DNA of 19,180 bases, from positions 1 to 19,180 of the forward strand of contig JAFUZI010000042.1 in NCBI GenBank assembly GCA_017476705.1, written 5' to 3'. Numbering within the stretch: the first letter of the stretch is position 1; every line of letters starts with the position of its first letter. Positions 6,695 through 13,899 of this stretch are shown here, piece by piece. The notes under the pieces were generated by a model. That model saw nothing but the letters and a program-made list of their open reading frames with translations, was not told the origin of the DNA and searched no databases. The position numbers and the translations under genes were made by a program. This DNA is from Bacilli bacterium. Its GTDB lineage: Bacteria > Bacillota_I > Bacilli_A > RF39 > UBA660.

Positions 6695-6781
6695 CTACCT
6701 CTTTTTTAATTCTTCTTTATATTTTAAATAATATTCAATTTTACCTGTACTTACAAATAAGTCCCAAAGTAAATCTTTCAT
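6695..6781 (-). CDS. yqzL: YqzL-like small protein
   Basis: A 28-residue ORF, MKDLLWDLFVSTGKIEYYLK followed by YKEELKKR. The W-x-L-F-x-x-T-G-x-I-x-x-Y-L pattern is that of YqzL, a small protein of unknown function encoded between era and recO in Bacilli; B. subtilis YqzL is longer, about 47 residues. The ribosome site GGGTGA lies 5 bases before the ATG. Position right after era and one base before the next gene supports a real gene. The start is embedded in an inverted repeat that could hide the ribosome site. Confidence 0.82.
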   Translation of the reverse strand: MKDLLWDLFVSTGKIEYYLKYKEELKKR

Positions 6782-6812
6782 ATTTATCACCCATTATAAT
6801 AATGTGATAAAT
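6782..6812 (-). promoter_or_regulatory. Inverted repeat over the yqzL ribosome binding site
   Basis: A perfect 9-bp inverted repeat, atttatcac (6782-6790) and gtgataaat (6804-6812), with a 13-base loop. In the mRNA the downstream arm contains most of the GGGTGA ribosome site and ends at the base before the yqzL ATG. Folding would block initiation. There is no U-run after it, so it is not a terminator. Confidence 0.5.
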
Positions 6813-6820
6813 TTTATTTT

Positions 6821-7705
6821 TTATTCAAAATCGTTAAAACCAAATTCTTGTAAATATTTTTCTTTATCTCTCCATTTTTTTATCGTCTTAACATAGGTTT
6901 CTAAATAAACTGGAGCTCCTAAAAATTCTTCAATATCTTTTCTTGCACGAATACCAATCTCTTTGATCATACGTCCTTGTTTACCAATTATAATTCTTTT
7001 TAAGGCATCTCTATCAACTATAACATCAACTATAATAAAGTATGCTCCTTTATCTTTTTTCATATCAGCTACTACACAAGTAATTGAATGTGGTACTTCC
7101 TCACTAGTAAGCTCAAATATTTTTTCACGAACAAGTTCAGAAATACTAAATGTAATTGGTTTATTAGTAATATCAGTGTCCGAATAATATTTAAACTCAT
7201 CGGTTAAATATTTTTTTATTGTGTTAATTAATTCTTTTGTATTATTTTTCTTTAAAGCTGATATTGGAACAATCTCAGCAAAATCATATAGATCTTTATA
7301 TTCATCAATTTTCTTTAAAATTTCTTCATTAGTTATTTTATCTATTTTGTTTATTACTAAGATAACTGGTTTATTTGCTTCTTTAACTTTATCTAAAACA
7401 AACATATCACCTTTTCCTAACTCTTCTTTAGCATCAACTAAAAATAAAATAACATCTACATCTGTTGTACTATAATATGCTTGTTTATTTAAAAACTCCC
7501 CTAATTTATGATTAGGTTTATGTATACCTGGTGTATCTACAAATACTATTTGAGTATCAGGATCATTATATATACCTTGAATGTTGTTTCTTGTTGTTTG
7601 AGGTTTATTAGATGTAATTGCTACTTTCTTACCAACAATACTATTTAACAGTGTACTTTTACCAACATTAGGTCTTCCAACTAATCCTACAAATCCACTT
7701 CTCAT
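6821..7705 (-). CDS. era: GTPase Era
   Basis: A 294-residue GTPase that binds the 3' end of 16S rRNA and helps mature the 30S subunit. The GTP-binding motifs are complete: G1 'GRPNVGKS' (10-17), G2 region 'PQTTRN' (35-40), G3 'DTPG' (57-60), G4 'NKID' (119-122), G5 'SAL' (149-151). The C-terminal KH domain shows 'EEVPHS' and 'IGKQGRMIKEIG' (240-251). Length is normal. The ribosome site AAGGAGAT is in the end of cdd, and the ATG overlaps the cdd stop by four bases. Confidence 0.98.
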   Translation of the reverse strand: MRSGFVGLVGRPNVGKSTLLNSIVGKKVAITSNKPQTTRNNIQGIYNDPDTQIVFVDTPGIHKPNHKLGEFLNKQAYYSTTDVDVILFLVDAKEELGKGDMFVLDKVKEANKPVILVINKIDKITNEEILKKIDEYKDLYDFAEIVPISALKKNNTKELINTIKKYLTDEFKYYSDTDITNKPITFSISELVREKIFELTSEEVPHSITCVVADMKKDKGAYFIIVDVIVDRDALKRIIIGKQGRMIKEIGIRARKDIEEFLGAPVYLETYVKTIKKWRDKEKYLQEFGFNDFE

Positions 7706-8088
7706 ATTAAATCTCCTTCGTCAAATGGGACTGGGCATAAATCTTTTACTTTGTAAGATTTTTCTTCTCCTAATCTATTCATTAAAATAATATCAGACTC
7801 TTTATCAAAAAATTCTGTTATTAATTGTCTACACATAAAACAGCAACTACTAATTTTATCACTATCTACCATTACATATAATTTATCAAAATCGCCTTTT
7901 TTATAGCCAGCTGCAATACTTGATACAATTGCTGTTCTCTCTGCACATATAGTAGCTCCATATGAAGCATTTTCTACATTTACTCCACTAAATTCTGATC
8001 CATCTTTCATAACACATATAGCTGATACTCTAAATTTAGAATAAGGACTATATGAATTATTTAATAAATTAGTTAATTTTTCTCTCAT
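7702..8088 (-). CDS. cdd: Cytidine deaminase
   Basis: A 128-residue homotetrameric-type cytidine deaminase that converts (deoxy)cytidine to (deoxy)uridine in pyrimidine salvage. The active site is present: 'NVENASYG' (37-44), C48-A-E50 (zinc ligand and catalytic Glu), and C83/C86 as the other zinc ligands before Arg87. The usual S-P-C-G-A-C-R-Q is changed to S-C-C-F-M-C-R-Q, so the Pro, Gly and Ala between the ligands are replaced by Cys, Phe and Met while the ligands stay. The start has GGAGGT 4-5 bases upstream; four-base overlaps join it to dgkA upstream and era downstream. Confidence 0.95.
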   Translation of the reverse strand: MREKLTNLLNNSYSPYSKFRVSAICVMKDGSEFSGVNVENASYGATICAERTAIVSSIAAGYKKGDFDKLYVMVDSDKISSCCFMCRQLITEFFDKESDIILMNRLGEEKSYKVKDLCPVPFDEGDLI

Positions 8089-8489
8089 AATACCTCCAAC
8101 ATAATAAGCAATTTTGGGACAAACATAATAAGTGCTCCAATAAAAGCAGTTATAGCAAATATAAGTGTAGCACTTGATGCAGTATCTTTTGCAATCTTAG
8201 CAAGTTCATTTTTTTCCATTGTTTCTAGGTCAACTACAGCTTCTATTGCTGTATTGATTAACTCACTACCAATAACTAGGCCAATTACAAGAGTCATAAA
8301 TAGCCATTCAACACTTGATATATTAAAAACATATCCTGCAATTATTGCAAGTATCATACAAGGAATAATGATTAACATATTATGTTCATTAAATGTTGTA
8401 TATACTATTCCATCAATTGCATGAAAAAAACTTTTCTTATACCTTTCTAATTTTGTACCTTTGTCTTTATTTCTCAATACCTGCTTCAT
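8085..8489 (-). CDS. dgkA: Diacylglycerol/undecaprenol kinase family protein
   Basis: A 134-residue integral membrane kinase with an N-terminal amphipathic segment and three membrane helices (about 37-54, 61-83, 107-127). The catalytic signature 'SELINTAIEAVVD' (75-87) with Glu76 and Glu83, Glu35 in 'NEHN', and 'AKDTASSA' (100-107) fit the family. In Gram-positive bacteria most members phosphorylate undecaprenol for cell-wall lipid recycling rather than diacylglycerol. The start lies inside the 3' end of ybeY (23-base overlap), preceded by AGGAG about 10 bases upstream; this argues for coupled translation. Confidence 0.95.
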   Translation of the reverse strand: MKQVLRNKDKGTKLERYKKSFFHAIDGIVYTTFNEHNMLIIIPCMILAIIAGYVFNISSVEWLFMTLVIGLVIGSELINTAIEAVVDLETMEKNELAKIAKDTASSATLIFAITAFIGALIMFVPKLLIMLEVL

Positions 8490-8907
8490 TTAATATCATC
8501 TCCTGACGAGCAAACATTACTTTTTCATCTTCTTTTTCCATGTGATCATATCCAAGTAAGTGTAATAGCCCATGTACACTTAAAAAGCATATTTCACGTC
8601 TTAAAGAGTGTCCATATTCTTTTGCTTGTTCTCTTGCTTTATCTATTGAAATATAAATATCTCCAAGTAATCTAAAATCATCATAATCTATATCATGACT
8701 ATCTTCTAATGCAAAACTAATAACGTCTGTTGGTCTATCTATACCTCTATATTCCTTGTTCATTTTATGAATAAAGTTATTATCTACTATAATTACATTA
8801 AAATTAACAACGCCAAGTTTTTCAATTTCAATAGATTTTTTTAGAACCATTTCAACATCTTTAAGTTCATCTATTTTCTCATTTGTTTCATTAAATATTT
8901 CAAACAT
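8467..8907 (-). CDS. ybeY: Endoribonuclease YbeY
   Basis: A 146-residue single-strand endoribonuclease needed for 16S rRNA 3' maturation and ribosome quality control. The zinc motif H-G-x-L-H-L-x-G-Y-D-H is seen at 112-122 (His112, His116, His122), and 'NKEYRGIDRPTDVISFAL' (50-67) is the conserved N-terminal block. Length is typical. Overlaps the VanZ-like gene by 8 bases and dgkA by 23 bases, in the conserved ybeY-dgkA-cdd-era order. Confidence 0.97.
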   Translation of the reverse strand: MFEIFNETNEKIDELKDVEMVLKKSIEIEKLGVVNFNVIIVDNNFIHKMNKEYRGIDRPTDVISFALEDSHDIDYDDFRLLGDIYISIDKAREQAKEYGHSLRREICFLSVHGLLHLLGYDHMEKEDEKVMFARQEMILNEAGIEK

Positions 8908-9517
8908 TAATAACTACCCCCAATACATTTAATACATAAAATATTATAAATACTAACAAACATGTAACTAATATATTATAAAACATATTATTTTTTAAAA
9001 AATTTGGTAATTTTTCTTTAAAATTATGAAGTAATCTATATATAAAATAGCCAAATAATCCTCCAATAATATTTAAAAATATATCATCAACATCAAATAC
9101 TCTTCCAATAATTAATTGCGTTAATTCTATTGTGACTGATGTAAGTAAGCTTAAAAACAATACATATCTTTTTTTATCTAGCTTTAAAAAGTATGATATA
9201 AAAAAACCATATGGCATAAACATTATCATATTGCCAATTACATTTTTTATAAAACTTGGAGAAAATAATTGATATCTAAAAATTTCCTTAAATGGTACAA
9301 AATTAGATGTGGACCAAGAAACATCTTGAAATGTAACAACATAGAATAAACCAATTATATAAACCATAAAACCTAATTTAAGCATTTCTTCATAATATAT
9401 AAATTTTTCTTTATATTTTATTAAATAAGCAATTCTAAGCGATGATAAAATAATAGTTATTATTAATACCATTGGCCAGATATTTGCTAGTATATTTTTT
9501 AGTGTAATATCAAACAT
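8900..9517 (-). CDS. VanZ-like membrane protein
   Basis: A 205-residue protein with about six hydrophobic segments (14-33, 47-62, 89-110, 118-135, 148-163, 179-200). VanZ-family landmarks are present: 'SNFVPFKEI' (71-79), 'NVIGNMIMFMPYGF' (92-105) and 'ELTQLIIGRVFDVDD' (131-145) leading to 'NIIGGLFGY'. VanZ itself raises teicoplanin resistance, but most members are of unknown role in the cell envelope; resistance cannot be claimed here. AGGTGA lies 3 bases before the ATG. It stands between yqfD and ybeY, exactly where phoH and pgpH normally lie in related genomes. Confidence 0.9.
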   Translation of the reverse strand: MFDITLKNILANIWPMVLIITIILSSLRIAYLIKYKEKFIYYEEMLKLGFMVYIIGLFYVVTFQDVSWSTSNFVPFKEIFRYQLFSPSFIKNVIGNMIMFMPYGFFISYFLKLDKKRYVLFLSLLTSVTIELTQLIIGRVFDVDDIFLNIIGGLFGYFIYRLLHNFKEKLPNFLKNNMFYNILVTCLLVFIIFYVLNVLGVVINV

Positions 9518-9520
9518 ATG

Positions 9521-9536
9521 TCACCTAAATTCTATT
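9521..9536. repeat. 16-bp direct repeat, copy 1 (after yqfD)
   Basis: tcacctaaattctatt at 9521-9536 is identical to 10682-10697. The copies bracket yqfD. On the coding strand each copy supplies the stop-proximal bases of the preceding gene and the AGGTGA site of the next (VanZ-like here, yqfD at the other copy). Confidence 0.5.
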
Positions 9537-10677
9537 ATTCTGTTATTTCACTATATTGTGTAATATCTTCACATACATTTATAAATAACTCTAATACTAT
9601 TTTACTATTATTTTCGTGAACTTTCAATTTTTTTACATCAATTATATATTCTTTTTCTCCTAATTTTTTATTTATCATTTTTTTAACTTGTTTTATTGCC
9701 TCATCTTCTGCTTGTTTCTTGCTTAATGTTTTTTCTAACTTTTTTATTTCATATTGTGTTTCATATGCAAGATATATAGGGAATATATTATTTTTTAATA
9801 TAATCTTATCTTTCCTAGATACGTTTTTAAAATGTCTAAACGATAAATCAAAATATTTATTAAAAAATCTAATTGTATATACTTTTTTCTTATTTCCAGT
9901 AAGTGTTATATCATTTATTTTAAGAGGGTACTCAATTGTTACTTTATACCATACCTCACCATATATAACACCATCTGCACTTACTCTTTTTTTAGATTCT
10001 TCATATAGCTTTATATCTCCTGTAACTACAACATCACCTTTTCTTACAAAATCAAATTTATTTTTTACTATCTCACCAGATTTTATATCAAACCCCCTTA
10101 TAATAGCATCCTTCTTAGCAACTATATTTCTAATAGGTGCATCATCTTTTCCCTTTTTAATAATTCTCTCTTCTACTCTAACAATATATTTAACACCAAC
10201 ACTTTTTATCTCAAGCCATTCTATCTCATTACTATGTTTATCAAGAATCTTTTTTTTAATAGAATCAAGCTCTTTATAACTCTTTTTTAAATGATATTTA
10301 TCTATACCATTATTTTTAAGTTCTCTTAATATAGTATCTCTTATACTTTTATTATTATGTATAACACTGACATCAAATATAGTATTAGTAAGCAATATTA
10401 AAACGCTTATAGATATAAAGATAGATATAAGTAAATAAATGTTTTTCTTAATCAAATACTTTATTTTATCAAAACCATAAAACTCTATTATTTCAATATC
10501 ATATAAAACTTTTAAATAATCTAAGTTATTATAATCTTCTTTTTTTATTCTTAATATAATCAAATTATATTTGACATATTTTATATTATAAATGTCAATG
10601 TTTTTATCTTTTAATTTTTTTATAATTTTCTCAGGATTTCTTCCACTTACTTTTATATCAATTAAATTTAAAAACAT
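9535..10677 (-). CDS. yqfD: Sporulation protein YqfD family
   Basis: A 380-residue protein matching YqfD: an N-terminal soluble domain (1-75), one membrane helix (about 79-98), and a large extracytoplasmic or mother-cell-facing region with blocks such as 'WLEIKSVGVKYIVRVEER' (about 154-171), 'KKDAIIRGFDIKSGE' and 'VRKGDVVVTGDI'. In Bacillus yqfD is a sigma-E-controlled stage IV sporulation gene. The ribosome site AGGTGA is the last sense codon plus stop codon of yqfC (AGG TGA), 4 bases upstream of the ATG, so the pair is tightly coupled. Whether this organism sporulates cannot be seen from the window. Confidence 0.9.
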   Translation of the reverse strand: MFLNLIDIKVSGRNPEKIIKKLKDKNIDIYNIKYVKYNLIILRIKKEDYNNLDYLKVLYDIEIIEFYGFDKIKYLIKKNIYLLISIFISISVLILLTNTIFDVSVIHNNKSIRDTILRELKNNGIDKYHLKKSYKELDSIKKKILDKHSNEIEWLEIKSVGVKYIVRVEERIIKKGKDDAPIRNIVAKKDAIIRGFDIKSGEIVKNKFDFVRKGDVVVTGDIKLYEESKKRVSADGVIYGEVWYKVTIEYPLKINDITLTGNKKKVYTIRFFNKYFDLSFRHFKNVSRKDKIILKNNIFPIYLAYETQYEIKKLEKTLSKKQAEDEAIKQVKKMINKKLGEKEYIIDVKKLKVHENNSKIVLELFINVCEDITQYSEITE

Positions 10678-10681
10678 TTAA

Positions 10682-10697
10682 TCACCTAAATTCTATT
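10682..10697. repeat. 16-bp direct repeat, copy 2 (before yqfD)
   Basis: Second copy of tcacctaaattctatt (first at 9521-9536). It includes the end and TGA stop of yqfC and the ribosome site used by yqfD. Confidence 0.5.
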
Positions 10698-10909
10698 TTC
10701 TTAAAATTACCACTTACTAATACTTCATCATGAGTTAGCTTTATAATCTTTAAATCATTACCCGTAATATCAAGTATTCCATCTTTATATTTAATTACAA
10801 TTCTATTATTTATAACAGTATCAATTGATATATAGTTTACTATATCTAATTTATTATTAATGTACTTCATATTAAAGTCTGTATCAAACAAGTATGATCT
10901 AAAGTCCAT
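10682..10909 (-). CDS. yqfC: YabP/YqfC family sporulation protein
   Basis: A 75-residue protein, shorter than Bacillus YqfC (about 93). The family core is present: 'RIVIKYKDGILDITGNDLKI' (36-55), and 'DEVLVSGNFKKIEF' (61-74), i.e. a small beta domain ending in V-x-G-x-F-x-x-(I/V)-x-F. It is the first gene of the long operon, with AGGTGA 5 bases before the ATG (10909). A possible -10 TATAAT lies at 10944-10939 without a good -35. YabP/YqfC proteins act in spore coat or mother-cell processes in sporulating relatives. Confidence 0.85.
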   Translation of the reverse strand: MDFRSYLFDTDFNMKYINNKLDIVNYISIDTVINNRIVIKYKDGILDITGNDLKIIKLTHDEVLVSGNFKKIEFR

Positions 10910-10952
10910 ATTATCACCTATATAAGTTTATTTTTAAAATTATAAAATTATT

Positions 10953-10983
10953 AAAAAAACTCTAATTTTTAAAAATTAGAGTT
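10953..10983 (-). terminator. Intrinsic terminator of uvrA
   Basis: A 26-bp perfect palindrome (10958-10983, arms of 13) folds as a stem of about 11 bp with a small A/T loop and is followed on the minus strand by seven U (10959-10953). It starts 11 bases after the uvrA stop codon. Confidence 0.85.
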
Positions 10984-10993
10984 ATATATTATA

Positions 10994-13807
10994 TTAATTT
11001 AAATATTTTTTTAAATATTCGCCTGTGTAAGATTCTTTAACTTTAACAATCTCTTCTGGAGTCCCTTTAGCTATTATTGTACCACCCATATCTCCGCCTT
11101 CAGGTCCTAAGTCAATTATATAGTCAGCCACTTTAATTACATCTAGGTTATGTTCGATAACAAGTACTGTATCTCCATTATCTACAATCCTATTTAATAT
11201 TACAAGTAATTTTTTAATATCATCTGTATGTAGTCCTGTTGTTGGCTCATCTAATATAAATAAGCTTCTACCAGTTGGTTTTTTTTGTAGTTCTTTAGCA
11301 AGCTTTACACGAGCTGCCTCACCACCAGATAAGGTAGTTGCAGATTGACCCAACTTAATATAAGAAAGTCCTACATCATATAGCATTTGTAATTTATTTT
11401 TAATTTTAGGGAAATTTTCAAAGAAAGTAAGAGCTTCTTCAACAGTCATCTCTAAAACATCATATATATTTTTACCTTTAAATTTAACTTCCAAAGTTTC
11501 ACTATTATAACGTGTTCCACCACATACTTCGCAAGGAACATATACATCTGGTAAAAAATGCATTTCAATCTTTTTAACTCCATCACCCCAACATGCTTCA
11601 CATCTTCCCCCCTTGACATTAAATGAGAATCTTCCTTTATCATATCCTCTCATTTTAGCTTCGTTAGTTTGTGTGAATACATCTCTTATATCATCAAATA
11701 CTCCTGTATAAGTTGCAGGGTTTGAACGTGGAGTTCTACCAATTGGTGTTTGCGATATATCTATTACTTTATCAATATAATCTAGTCCTTTTATTTCTTT
11801 ATATTTACCAGGTTTTTCTTTTGATTTATACAAATTTTGAGCAAGTGCTTTATATATTATTTCATTAACTAAAGTTGATTTACCTGAGCCTGATACTCCT
11901 GTTACACATGTAAATGTGCCAAGTGGTATTTTAACATTTAGATTCTTTAAGTTATGTTCAGATGCACCTTTAACTTCCAAGAATAATTTATTACCTTTTC
12001 TTCTTTTAACTGGCACTTCTATTTTATATTCACCTGTTAAATATTTACCCGTTAAACTATTAGGATTTTTCATAACCTCTTCTGGGGTACCAGAGGCCAT
12101 TACACGTCCTCCATGTTCACCAGCGTATGGTCCTATATCAACTAAATAGTCAGCTGCAAGCATTGTATCAGAATCATGTTCAACTACTATTAATGTATTA
12201 CCTAAATCACGCATTTCTAGCATTGATTTAATTAATTTATCATTATCTCTTTGATGAAGTCCAATACTAGGCTCATCTAAGACATATAAAACACCACTTA
12301 GTTTAGATCCAATTTGAGTAGCAAGCCTAATTCGTTGCGCTTCACCACCTGATAAAGTAGAGGCATTACGAGATAAAGTTAAATATTCAAGTCCTACATT
12401 AATTAAAAAATGTAGCCTATTTTGTATCTCTTTTATAAGTAATCTACTTATCTCTATTTGTTCATCTGTTAATTTTAATTTATCTAAGAAATTACTTATA
12501 TCTTTTATACTCATACTTGTTAGTTCAAAAATATTTTTACCATTTATAAGTACTGCAAGTACATCATCATTAAGACGAGCTCCATTACATGTTTTACATG
12601 TATCTTCAACCATATAGTTTTCTATCCAATCTCTAATCCATCCTGATTTTGTTTCTATATATCTTCTATGTAAATTAGTTATTATTCCTTCAAATGAATC
12701 AAGAGTCTTTCTAGTATTACCATTTTTAGATACATAATTAAACTCAATTAATTCACCATTACCATATAAAAGAATATCTAATTTTTTTCTATCTAGCTTT
12801 TTAACTGGAAGATCTAGATCTATATCGTAGTATTTAGCAACTGTACTTATTTGTGTATTTATTATATTTGTTTTATCATCAGACTTATATACTACAATTG
12901 CACCTTCATTAATAGATAAATCACGATTAGGTATTACCAAATCTTCATCTATATGATAATTAACACCTAGCCCATGACATGTAGGGCATGCATAGTATGG
13001 AGCATTGAATGAAAACATACGAGGTTCTAACTCTGGAAGTGAAAAATCACATTCAGGACATGCATATTTTTCACTCATCATAAATCCTTTTTCACCTAAT
13101 ACATCTATATAGACTCTACCATCAGTTAAAATAGCGGCTTGTTCAATAGATTCAAATAATCTACTTCTAATTCCATCTTTAATAACTAATCTATCTATAA
13201 CAACACTAATTTTATGTTTTTTTGTTTTAGATAGTTCAATATCATCATTTAAATCATATTCAGTATCATCTATTATAACTCTTACGTAACCATCTTTTCT
13301 AAGACCTAATAAATAGTCTTTAAATGTTCCTTTTTCTCCATTTATAACAGGCGCAAGTATTCTTACCTTTGCCCCTTCATTTAACTTTAACACTTGATTA
13401 GTCATCTCTTCGACGCTTTGACTAGTTATTGGTTTCTTGTGTATAGGGCAATAAGGTACACCGATTCTTGAATATAAAAGTCTTAAATAATCATATATTT
13501 CAGTTACTGTTCCAACGGTACTACGAGGATTTTTATTTGTTGTTTTTTGATCAATTGAAATAGATGGAGATAATCCTTCTATTGAATCTACATCAGGTTT
13601 TTCTGAACCTCCTAAGAATTGACGTGCATATGCAGATAAAGACTCAACATATCTTCTTCTTCCTTCTTCATAAATCGTATCAAAGGCAAGACTCGATTTA
13701 CCTGAACCTGATACTCCTGTCATTACTATTAATTTATTTTTAGGAAGTTCAATATCTATATTTTTTAAATTATTTACTCTAGCACCTTTAACAATAATTT
13801 TATCCAT
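10994..13807 (-). CDS. uvrA: UvrABC excinuclease subunit A
   Basis: A 937-residue ATPase that finds DNA damage and loads UvrB. It starts at the ATG at 13807 with GGATGTGA upstream; an in-frame TTG at 13822 is less likely. Two ABC modules: Walker A 'GVSGSGKS' at 31-38 and 637-644, signature 'LSGGEAQRIRLA' (485-496) and 'LSGGEAARVKLA' (826-837), with 'DEPSIGLH' and 'DEPTTGLH' Walker B regions. Zinc modules: C250-x2-C253 ... C274-x2-C277, and C736-x2-C739 ... C759-x2-C762; a further C-x2-C pair lies near 404-407. Length is normal. It is a single-gene unit between two terminators. No LexA-type operator of the Bacillus form was seen upstream. Confidence 0.98.
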   Translation of the reverse strand: MDKIIVKGARVNNLKNIDIELPKNKLIVMTGVSGSGKSSLAFDTIYEEGRRRYVESLSAYARQFLGGSEKPDVDSIEGLSPSISIDQKTTNKNPRSTVGTVTEIYDYLRLLYSRIGVPYCPIHKKPITSQSVEEMTNQVLKLNEGAKVRILAPVINGEKGTFKDYLLGLRKDGYVRVIIDDTEYDLNDDIELSKTKKHKISVVIDRLVIKDGIRSRLFESIEQAAILTDGRVYIDVLGEKGFMMSEKYACPECDFSLPELEPRMFSFNAPYYACPTCHGLGVNYHIDEDLVIPNRDLSINEGAIVVYKSDDKTNIINTQISTVAKYYDIDLDLPVKKLDRKKLDILLYGNGELIEFNYVSKNGNTRKTLDSFEGIITNLHRRYIETKSGWIRDWIENYMVEDTCKTCNGARLNDDVLAVLINGKNIFELTSMSIKDISNFLDKLKLTDEQIEISRLLIKEIQNRLHFLINVGLEYLTLSRNASTLSGGEAQRIRLATQIGSKLSGVLYVLDEPSIGLHQRDNDKLIKSMLEMRDLGNTLIVVEHDSDTMLAADYLVDIGPYAGEHGGRVMASGTPEEVMKNPNSLTGKYLTGEYKIEVPVKRRKGNKLFLEVKGASEHNLKNLNVKIPLGTFTCVTGVSGSGKSTLVNEIIYKALAQNLYKSKEKPGKYKEIKGLDYIDKVIDISQTPIGRTPRSNPATYTGVFDDIRDVFTQTNEAKMRGYDKGRFSFNVKGGRCEACWGDGVKKIEMHFLPDVYVPCEVCGGTRYNSETLEVKFKGKNIYDVLEMTVEEALTFFENFPKIKNKLQMLYDVGLSYIKLGQSATTLSGGEAARVKLAKELQKKPTGRSLFILDEPTTGLHTDDIKKLLVILNRIVDNGDTVLVIEHNLDVIKVADYIIDLGPEGGDMGGTIIAKGTPEEIVKVKESYTGEYLKKYLN

Positions 13808-13827
13808 AATAATCACATCCAATATTT

Positions 13828-13836
13828 ATTATACCA
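13828..13836 (-). promoter_or_regulatory. Extended -10 promoter of uvrA
   Basis: Minus strand TGG-TATAAT (13836-13828), with a predicted start near 13821 and a 5'UTR of about 14 nt. The hexamer 17 nt upstream (TGTAAA, 13856-13851) is only a weak -35. Confidence 0.62.
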
Positions 13837-13873
13837 AATATGTCAAATTTTTTACATTTTTAAATTATAGTAT

Positions 13874-13899
13874 CAAAAAAACCTCTTATATAGAGGTTT
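13874..13899 (-). terminator. Intrinsic terminator of the histidine kinase operon
   Basis: Eight-base perfect stem (13879-13886 with 13892-13899, AAACCTCT/AGAGGTTT), 5-base loop, then U-run on the minus strand. The TAA stop of the kinase gene (13886-13888) begins in the stem and runs into the loop. Confidence 0.85.

Noticed and set aside
8900..9517. Glycopeptide resistance from the VanZ-like gene
   Set aside because: No vanH, vanA, vanX or regulatory genes are present; most VanZ-family proteins have no shown resistance role.
9719..10279. A 186-residue open frame on the plus strand, opposite yqfD
   Set aside because: It is the antisense of a well-supported YqfD coding region, is rich in Phe, Leu, Ile and Ser as expected from reversed Lys/Asn codons, and has no ribosome site or recognisable domain.
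5701..10909. Mollicute genetic code with TGA read as tryptophan
   Set aside because: recO and yqfC end on TGA at the family-expected C-terminus, and reading through would fuse yqfC to its neighbour's leader; the Trp codons I checked in recognised proteins are TGG.
10958..10983. A 26-bp perfect palindrome considered as a repressor operator for the yqfC operon
   Set aside because: It is followed by seven U on the minus strand directly after the uvrA stop, which is the layout of an intrinsic terminator.
13841..13846. TTGACA on the minus strand upstream of uvrA as a -35 box
   Set aside because: It is only 7 bases from the TATAAT at 13833-13828, and no -10 lies 17 bases downstream of it.
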